Source of the DNA: Oscarella lobularis
Taxonomy: Eukaryota; Porifera; Homoscleromorpha; Homosclerophorida; Oscarellidae
Reading direction: 5' to 3'
DNA: 64,000 bases
Assembly: GCF_947507565.1 (NCBI RefSeq)
Contig: NC_089194.1
Location: 868,001 to 932,000 of the forward strand
Both the position numbers and the translations under genes were made by a program. The notes below the pieces were generated by a model. It saw nothing but the letters and a program-made list of their open reading frames with translations. It ran no database searches and had not been told where the DNA came from. This document shows positions 57,501 to 64,000 of the stretch, in pieces (the first letter of the stretch is position 1; each line of letters begins with the position of its first letter).

Positions 57501-59113
57501 CAATAGCCCCGCGACCCAGTTGAATTAATTCTGAGTCTGACCTAATCATAAACATGAAGGCTATGCTATGCCCGCCAGGATAAAGATGAGGAAGAACAGG
57601 AAGATGAGAAATCCGTTACTCTCTTTGAAAACATTTCCAAACTAAAGAAAAATATTACATCATTGTCAATCGAAACATTTGGCAGCTGGCATTTAATTTT
57701 ACAACGGCGAGAAGTGTCATGAGAACGACGGAAATGAAATTGAAGCTGAATTGCTTGATGAACCAAGCGAGCGCGTGAAGCCAATTGTCCAAGCCCATCA
57801 TTTTCATCGTTTCCTTCAGACGTTCTTCTTTGTCCAACACCAATTCCTAGCAAAAGAGAATAGACATCGTCGATGAATATACTGCATGAATACACTACCT
57901 TGACAACCGTTCCAGCTGTGTAGATAAAGGCAATGACCATGACAAGAGGAAGTATGGTTCGGACGAGTACAGAGAACATATCGTCGTCATAAGAAGGAAA
58001 GGGAAATTGCTAGAAAAAAAAAAAGAAAAAATGCGGAGGTGGCTGTTAAATTGGCGGCGACTCACTCTTGCCAAAGTCGGCAAAAGAGTACTCCGATTTT
58101 GATTTGGATTGTGATCCTTCACCTTCAATGCAATAATTGCCTGATTGACGGAATTTTCGATGTGAATAAATCCGGACGTAAAATATTGCCTTAGAAAAAG
58201 AAAGAAGAACGTCTACGTGAGTTCTTTCGAAATATTTTTATTATTACGCTCCTCTCCTGGGACCTCGTGTAGTATAGACGCGATAAACCTTATCGGTGTT
58301 CCACGTCGACAAGGCAAAGCCGTAACTGTGAGGAACACGAATGCTATAGGCGACGTTGTCGGCAAGTCGTCCATTTGCTTGGACATCAGTGAAGATGAGA
58401 GCTATGTGTATATTTAAAGATGACTGCAAATTCACTGAGTGAACGACTGACTATAACCTCCTATATAAACGAGATGATCAGAAGCTGCCTCTACAGCTGC
58501 CTCTTCCGTCGAATAAGAAATCGCAATGATGCCCGTTATCGTGTGAACGTGTTCCATGATAAATTCGACTTTTAATTAAAAATACATGATGACATCTATC
58601 AAACATACCGCATTCCACTCACCATCCGAATTGTTCGCCGGTGCGTAAGCGAGTCGAATAGTCGATTGGAGTAAAGGAGGCGTCGACGGTTGAAATTGAG
58701 CCGTCAGCGCATCGTCATCGAATGTCCCTAAGAAGACATCATTTTTTTTCTTCTTCTTCTTCGTCTTCTGCTACATAATATATGTGTACGTACATATGCA
58801 CTGCATGCCTTGATTGAGTCTTGAGTCGGTCACGCCCCTATGTGGAGAATTAGATTACGTCGCGTCTACACATGTACATTTGCACTCTTCTTGACGTCGA
58901 CAACGAACCGAATTATGATGAGAATCACCATGGCAAAGATCGGAACGATGAGTTCGATTGCCGTCCCGATCGGACGACGAAACTACAGAAAAGAAATCGT
59001 CGTCGTCGATTTCGGTGTCGTAAAATGCGTACACGGCGTCGTTCGCTTGCTTTCGAACCTGTAAAACGTAGTTCTTCCATACGAGTAGTCGAAGCTGCGA
59101 CCAGCGTCCCATT
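51561..59113 (-). CDS. Full-size ABC transporter, subfamily A (ABCA1/ABCA3-like), with frame lesions
   Basis: About 25-30 short exons. Start ATG 59111-59113 ([18 protein letters not shown]), spliced to [20 protein letters not shown], the usual ABCA TM1 region; end FAKEQKDDK-stop at 51561. Landmarks: extracellular loop exons (58700-58100), TMD1 (57980-57100), [20 protein letters not shown] (about 57030), NBD1 with [15 protein letters not shown] (about 56620), [15 protein letters not shown] and [10 protein letters not shown] (56235-56130), a regulatory linker (55650-55450), TMD2 (55400-53690) and NBD2 with [10 protein letters not shown] (about 52800), [14 protein letters not shown] (about 52390) and NEPTAGMDP (52280). 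ABCA proteins export lipids at membranes. Frame breaks: TTAA insertions at 56659-56662 and 52782-52785, and a 2- or 5-nt insertion near 52600. Walker B of NBD2 reads N instead of D. Either a young pseudogene or assembly errors. Confidence 0.85.
52594..52850 (-). other. ABCA NBD2 Walker A exon region with TTAA and A/T insertions
   Basis: [12 protein letters not shown] is followed by AATTAAA before MLTGDLPM (52782-52785 extra), with TAA in frame. In the next exon, the block after CPQ reads FDAQI and then shifts near 52600 before [17 protein letters not shown]. Confidence 0.65.
56406..56662 (-). other. ABCA NBD1 Walker A exon with TTAA insertion
   Basis: Reads [12 protein letters not shown], then AATTAAG before [17 protein letters not shown]. 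Four extra bases (TTAA, plus strand 56659-56662) shift the frame and make a TAA stop; without them the length equals that of ABCA relatives. Confidence 0.7.
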
Positions 59114-59159
59114 TTGCGGCAGAGGACGAACAACCGGATGTCGATGTCTACACTAGCGC

Positions 59160-59442
59160 ATGCGTAGGATACGATGGGCTTCGCGATACCGGATAGGTTT
59201 TCTATTTCATCGGTTCCTAATAATTTAAATGTTCAGTCGAGGAAAGGACAACATGGGAAAAGATAGCGTCATCTAAAATTATGTATAGCTCAACATCTAA
59301 AATTCAATAAAAAGGAACCGTAAATCTGACCTCTTTATATTTAGATTTTAGTAAAGAGTCATTTGGTTTAGTGCATTCATATTAATCTCTAAGCCTAAAC
59401 AGACTGCAGTAATTAGGATACATACGTAGAAGCTTCTGCTTT
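59160..59442. other. Upstream region of ABCA
   Basis: No gene seen. AT-rich; may hold the ABCA promoter. The foldback element begins at 59451. Confidence 0.4.
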
Positions 59443-59450
59443 GTTCCTAC

Positions 59451-60220
59451 CACGGATTCTAGAAAGAGAGGGATTAGAAACGCCAGTACATTGAGTGGAT
59501 CCATGCTCGCCTCGGCCACGCCCCCTTATCGGTTGTGACCCCGCTCAAGAAACGCCCGATTTCTCCGAATCTGAAGGTTCTCTAGCCTTCTAGGCAACTC
59601 GAAAAGGTTACTAAGGGTGTAAATAATGCTTCTGAATGTAGCTTTTTACAAGCGACGGATCCCTAAAGCCCGTTTTTTCAACATGCGACTTTGTGTAGCT
59701 TTCCTGATCGTTCTGCAGGCTTTCGGAACCGCAAAGTACATTCTAACTCTAGGCTAACGACGTCAAAGTGCAACTGACATCTTCAAAAGCATCTGCGATT
59801 GATCAAGACAAATTTGTACCCTCGTAAGAAGGGTGCATGCTCGAAAATCGTCTTCGTCTCGACAATCGTGAAACGCAGATGCTTTTGAAGATGTCAGTTG
59901 CACTTTGACGTCGTTAGCCTAGAGTTAGAATGTACTTTGCGGTTCCGAAAGCCTGCAGAACGATCAGGAAAGCTACACAAAGTCGCATGTTGAAAAAACG
60001 GGCTTTAGGGATCCGTCGCTTGTAAAAAGCTACATTTAGAAGCATTATTTACACCCTTAGTAACCTTTTCGAGTTGCCTAGAAGGCTAGAGAACCTTCAG
60101 ATTCGGAGAAATCGGGCGTTTCTTGAGCGGGGTCACAACCGATAAGGGGGCGTGGCCGAGGCGAGCATGGATCCACTCAATGTACTGGCGTTTCTAATCC
60201 CTCTCTTTCTAGAATCCGTG
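59451..60220. mobile_element. Foldback element with 347-bp arms and 7-8 bp target duplication
   Basis: Left arm 59451-59797 and right arm 59874-60220 are near-identical reverse complements (one mismatch noted, in the CTTCTGAATGTAG block), separated by a 76-bp loop. Ends read CACGGATTCTAG...CTAGAATCCGTG. The flanks repeat (G)TTCCTAC at 59443-59450 and 60220-60227. Duplication length fits hAT, P or Mutator-type non-autonomous elements; superfamily not decided. No coding capacity. Confidence 0.87.
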
Positions 60221-60309
60221 TTCCTACACAATGTTTTCATTTCTTTACGCTATAACGTACGCTACCTAGACTTCAGCGGTTTCATGCCGTAAAATTTTTT
60301 AAAACAGCA

Positions 60310-61440
60310 TCAATTGGTTTTGCTCATATACCAATTAACCATTTGTGGACGGTGGAACTTCAGCTGTGATTTCATAGAATTAATATCCTTAAACCCTTTC
60401 CCCTTACATAAAGCCACCATTTCTTTCTTGTATTCTTCCACTTCCCACAAAAGATTTCCTGTTTGTTCCTCCTCTTCGCGAATTTTCACCTCGAATACTT
60501 TTAGAAAATGCTCGTAAAGAAGAAAATCGGCGTGTAACCATTGCCGAAGCACTTTCTTGTGATTCTCCGTCAGAACGGTGGCCTCGTGATGAGCAATTAG
60601 CTTTTCGTAATCAGAAGCATTTTCGTCGCCGCCTTTGAAATCAGGATGCGTATTCGTTGGCAAGCTCACGACGTCACTCAGACGCCAATTGAACAATCGA
60701 CGAAGCATCACCAGGGATTCCTCAATGTATTCCATAATCATAACTAAAAGAAACGTCTCGTCCATTTCTCGAATTTTCGCGCGAACGTCGTCGTCCGAAT
60801 AGGGCGGATTCATTCCCATTTCATATGCCATAGAGTTCAAGATAAGGTAGTGCTCTTCGCATTTTTGAAGCTTGGGATAATACTCGCTCGGATTATCCAA
60901 AACGTCGAGAAGGCTCACGTCGACACCTCCAACGCATTCGCGAACGCCGGGAAAGAAATCGAACGCCGAAAGAAAAAGCGTTTCCGGATTTCGAAGCACG
61001 GTGAAGTAGACGGGATTGCGTATGAGACGATTGGTCACACTCGGCGCAAAGCGGGAGTGCTCGATGACAGCGTTGTAATCGCCCGGCTTGTGACGATGAT
61101 CATATTTCGCCGGATCGAAGTTCGGACCGAAACCGTACGACCGCGACTTGGGTACGACTTCGGTCAAATTGTACGTTTCTATCGCCTTTTTGAGCATGTC
61201 CCTTATGGACGACCCGCCGGTTTTGTGCGTCTTGATAAAGACGAAATTGCGCGTCGGCGGTTCGACGGGACGCCCATTCGTGACAAACATCTTCCAGTAA
61301 ACAATCGGTTTGGCTTTGCTATGGGGCTCGAGCGACGTTTTGACCCCTCGTTTGGGTGCGAGTACGAGAAGGTTTAGGAGCCCAGCGATCGCCAATGCGC
61401 ACCAAAAAACGAGAAGCACTCCTTTTCCGCAAATACTCAT
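60310..61440 (-). CDS. Galactose-3-O-sulfotransferase family (Gal3ST)
   Basis: Single-exon frame. I choose ATG 61438-61440 (MSICGKG), because the next residues form a type II signal anchor (VLLVFWCALAIAGLLNLLVL), giving 376 residues; an upstream in-frame Met at 61596 would add 52 residues before the anchor. Sulfate-donor (PAPS) motifs: 5'-phosphosulfate loop FIKTHKTGGSSIRDML (about residue 68) and 3'-phosphate region VLRNPETLFLSAFDFF (about residue 150). The family transfers sulfate to the 3-OH of galactose on glycolipids and glycoproteins in the Golgi lumen. One sequon (NLT). A decayed C-terminal copy lies at 45088-45255. Confidence 0.85.
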   Translation of the reverse strand: MSICGKGVLLVFWCALAIAGLLNLLVLAPKRGVKTSLEPHSKAKPIVYWKMFVTNGRPVEPPTRNFVFIKTHKTGGSSIRDMLKKAIETYNLTEVVPKSRSYGFGPNFDPAKYDHRHKPGDYNAVIEHSRFAPSVTNRLIRNPVYFTVLRNPETLFLSAFDFFPGVRECVGGVDVSLLDVLDNPSEYYPKLQKCEEHYLILNSMAYEMGMNPPYSDDDVRAKIREMDETFLLVMIMEYIEESLVMLRRLFNWRLSDVVSLPTNTHPDFKGGDENASDYEKLIAHHEATVLTENHKKVLRQWLHADFLLYEHFLKVFEVKIREEEEQTGNLLWEVEEYKKEMVALCKGKGFKDINSMKSQLKFHRPQMVNWYMSKTN

Positions 61441-61599
61441 TCGTATCTCTAGAGGACGTCCGTCTGCGTCTGATAATAGCGCAACCAGAAGTGGACCTTC
61501 GCGTTGGAAGTATAAATACGAGTAACGCGTCATAGGAGAGAATAATTGAATTGATAAGTTGCCTTGAAGGTCGTCTGACCACATTTCGTCTGTCATCTT

Positions 61600-62813
61600 A
61601 TATAGTATCCCTCAAGGCCGCAATGCAATTCAAACTCACTGCAAGTACGCAGCTGACCTGCGAGCAGCCACAGGGCGACAGCAGAACTCCGTTCCAAGTG
61701 TTTCATAGCAGCTACATGCAGTTGGAATAAAATCCAGAGCTAGTGACGCAATCGGGTTTAGCCGCAGAATTAAAATGGGTGCGGTCCGGATTTGTCGGCT
61801 ATTCGTCGCGTATACTGGGCTACCAGGAGCCGCTATGATTCCAGAAAGACGCGAAGATGTGCGGCGTTCGGGTCTGGTGCTTCGAAAGACGTTTTATCGT
61901 AAAAATGTACAGGACGTGTGGCCACGCCCACTTTAATTACGACCTACGAAGCATCTTGATCCATCCGGCCACATCCTGTTGTAGCTGCGTGTAGTCGCCG
62001 TTTGTCGTGCTCAGCAGAGCACTTGGACTTCCAAGTGCTCTCTTTCGGCGGTAATTACGCCATTGGTCGAGCGGTGAAACGTATCCCACCCGCGACTCCA
62101 TGAGTCGGTTACTGCAGTTATACGAGATATTCAACACTCGAGCAATGCCTAGAAATGGTCAGGCTGCGTCCTAGCGTCTAGGACACTAGAAGAGTCACTA
62201 GAAGAGAAGAGAAGGGGCCCCTCACCACGTGACTTCGCGACGCGTACGCTTTGCCGGGCACACCCACACTCGAACGAACAACCTGTTCATTGCAACTACA
62301 CTTTGCACATTTGTACAACATTTGTCTAGTAAGCAGATGTGAGGATCTCTGTCTAGGAGGGCCGTCTAGGAGATACTTCCGCCTCGTGACAAAACACAGA
62401 TCTAAAAAACGTCAGTATACTATAGTCCTGCGTGTACGTCAACGAACTCATGACTCTGAATCCTACTTTTGATACGTTCAGTGAGTCGTTTCTACGCGGT
62501 ATGCTAGAGTATAAACTAAAGTAGGCTATGATAACAATTTTAGTACTAAAGGCGGGTAATGCTTTCGTAAATTATCAGAAATAACAGAAATCTGACTCAA
62601 TTCAAAGTATACTAGATAAACTGCACGTGTAGGTCACATCTAGACTTTTGGGAAAGAGCGCAATGGAAAGGTAATAGATGAAAATCGACTTCGTTTTAAC
62701 TCTTCGTCAAGAAAACGAGCGCTTATAGGTCAAATCATTTGTTTCTGCCTAACCAAGTCGTTGAACACGCAACAGCGTCAGCGAGAATCTACGTAAAAGA
62801 TGTTCCAAAGCAG
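61600..62813. other. Intergenic, no confident gene
   Basis: A 66-residue minus-strand frame at 61937-62137 (MESRVGYVSPLDQWRNYRRK) might be a terminal exon, but I cannot link it to a family. 62200-62810 shows nothing recognisable. Confidence 0.4.
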
Positions 62814-64000
62814 TTAGTACCTGTAGACAATATTGCTTGGTTGTGGATAATAAAGAACGTGACTGGGAGGCTGCTGAACAACGTAATGCACTCCAACTGA
62901 CGGCGGCGCGTACATGGGTACGGGAGGAGGTGGCGGCGGCGGCGGAGGCGGAGCTGATGGAATGAGAGCACGGGTATGTGCCCGTGGATAAGCGACTGCT
63001 GGTGAAGCGTAAGATGCAGACGGTAAAGGCGGGGCCGATGGAACAGCAGGAATCGAAGTCAGATCTCCGCTGCAAGACTGAGAAAAAGACGAAGAATTTG
63101 GAGGCGAAGACATCAAAGCGGCCGTGTATGGCGGAGACGGATCTGATTGGGCAACAGAACTCGAAGGCAAAACAGTGGAAGCAGCAGCGGGCGGCGAAGG
63201 CAGAGTCGATAAAGCGCCAACAGCTGAGTTGGTAAGAGAAGGAGATGGCGGAGGCGATGGAGCCGTCGGAGAGGTAGCTTGCATAGAAAACGGCTGATGA
63301 ACAATGACGCGTACGTCATCTGTCGCCGTGTCTACGCTCGGCAATGCGGCAGCGGCTTTCTCCTCAGAATCAAATGCAAGATCGGACGTCGACGGCAAAC
63401 CAGAAATCGCCTCCTCGCCGCCTTCGTCATCGTCGTTGTCGTCGCTACCGCCGCGTCGATTAGGCGACGAAGAAGTGTCGTCGTTACTGTCGTCGTTGCT
63501 ATGGCAACGGGGTTCCCGAACGTTGGCAAGCAATATCGGTAGAACAACCCTCAAATAATCGCAGCACTCCACCGGAAGGGAAACGTCGATTTGCACGTGG
63601 TGACGAAGCTCGATAATGCGACAGTTAGTGATGGACGGACTCGTAGCCGGCACCTCGATTCGTTCGTTCACCCACGTCTCGTCGACGCTGCGCGGCGCGA
63701 CGGGCTTCCCAAAGAGCCTGCGCAAAACGTTCGTGTGCTGTTTCGCGCAAAACGCAACGGAGGCGACGAGCGTGCAGCGCACGCCGTCGAGCATTCGATT
63801 CGATTCGTTCTCGACTCGAGCCGACAGGAGAATCGAGTCGCCGCCGAGCGCCGAAAAAGCGCGGCGATTCAACCGAGCGCGCACGCGCACGGGACCCGAC
63901 TTGCAACAGCAACAGCATACGTATGCCTCCTCTTCGCATTCGACCGGCGAATTGGCGTCGGATCGATTGAAATCGGCGAGATCTTGAACGACAGCGAACG
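62814..64000 (-). CDS. Arrestin-domain-containing protein (alpha-arrestin), C-terminal part; 5' end beyond window
   Basis: The frame is open from the right edge to TAA at 62814-62816. It starts within or just before the arrestin C domain: FAVVQDLADFNRSDANSP, AYVCCCCCKSGPVRVRARLN, SILLSARVENESNRML, a long charged insert, TSPSITNCRIIELRHHVQI, and LRVVLPILLANV, matching the ARRDC order (the Cys run before SGP is typical). Then an acidic low-complexity stretch and a Pro-rich tail (APPPPPPPPPPVPMYAPP). ARRDC proteins act as adaptors linking membrane cargo to NEDD4-type E3 ligases through PPxY motifs. I see no strict PPxY here (SPPY is the nearest), so ligase binding may differ. The final codons sit next to a GT that could be a donor, so more exons are possible. 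Confidence 0.82.
   Translation of the reverse strand, partial: FAVVQDLADFNRSDANSPVECEEEAYVCCCCCKSGPVRVRARLNRRAFSALGGDSILLSARVENESNRMLDGVRCTLVASVAFCAKQHTNVLRRLFGKPVAPRSVDETWVNERIEVPATSPSITNCRIIELRHHVQIDVSLPVECCDYLRVVLPILLANVREPRCHSNDDSNDDTSSSPNRRGGSDDNDDDEGGEEAISGLPSTSDLAFDSEEKAAAALPSVDTATDDVRVIVHQPFSMQATSPTAPSPPPSPSLTNSAVGALSTLPSPPAAASTVLPSSSVAQSDPSPPYTAALMSSPPNSSSFSQSCSGDLTSIPAVPSAPPLPSASYASPAVAYPRAHTRALIPSAPPPPPPPPPPVPMYAPPSVGVHYVVQQPPSHVLYYPQPSNIVYRY

Noticed and set aside
62749-63075. Ser/Arg-rich frame on the minus strand
   Set aside because: Alternative frame of the Pro-rich alpha-arrestin tail.
63279-63558. Plus-strand frames opposite the alpha-arrestin
   Set aside because: Antisense shadows of the acidic, Asp/Ser-rich insert.
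1-64000. tRNA, rRNA and CRISPR arrays
   Set aside because: No cloverleaf-type boxes, rRNA text or regularly spaced direct repeats with unique spacers were recognised. The dyad arrays have nearly constant spacers and so are not CRISPR.

Overview
The window looks like nuclear DNA from an early-branching animal. A sponge, possibly a homoscleromorph, is my best guess from gene content and compact architecture, but no single sequence proves it. Introns are mostly 45-200 nt with GT..AG ends. Gene families include animal-typical ones: Notch-ligand MNNL/DSL domains, a full-size ABCA transporter, HELZ2-like helicase/RNB, Gal3-O-sulfotransferase, alpha-arrestin, formin FH2, RSBN1/KDM9 and a class-A-like GPCR. 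No bacterial operons, CRISPR arrays or rRNA genes were seen.

Layout. 1-8382 (minus): most of a HELZ2-like protein (TPR-like N-terminus, CCCH-type fingers, UPF1-type helicase, RNB nuclease domain), open at the left edge. 8426-10028: a foldback transposon with 511-bp inverted repeats and a TA duplication. 11285-12506: exons of a Notch-ligand-like ectodomain (MNNL, DSL) running into a damaged tyrosine-kinase C-lobe. About 12535-33870: a tandem array of four copies, about 5.6 kb each, of an ankyrin / coiled-coil / TKL-kinase gene. Each copy is followed by fragments of an RSBN1-like demethylase gene and a formin FH2 domain. Copies 2 and 3 look intact as kinase genes, copy 1 is 5'-truncated, copy 4 is a pseudogene, and a fifth relic lies at about 34730-34911. 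35107-36572: a non-autonomous Helitron inside a low-copy repeat. 37113-38129: an intronless GPCR.

About 40070-51600 is a tandem duplication of about 5.5 kb. Each unit carries an array of GGTC..GACC dyads, an unrecognised multi-exon minus-strand gene and an intronless ZYG11/ZER1-like E3 substrate receptor. The duplication junction joins a dyad repeat to a copy of the last exon of the neighbouring ABCA gene. 51561-59113 (minus): a full ABCA transporter gene with small frame-breaking insertions next to both Walker A motifs. 59451-60220: a second foldback element, a near-perfect 347-bp palindrome. 60310-61440 (minus): Gal3-O-sulfotransferase. 62814-64000 (minus): the C-terminal part of an alpha-arrestin.

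The genes do not form one pathway. The shared theme is local tandem duplication, exon-level reshuffling and inverted-repeat elements that create paralogues and decaying chimeras. The ankyrin-coiled-coil-TKL kinase array is the most distinctive content.
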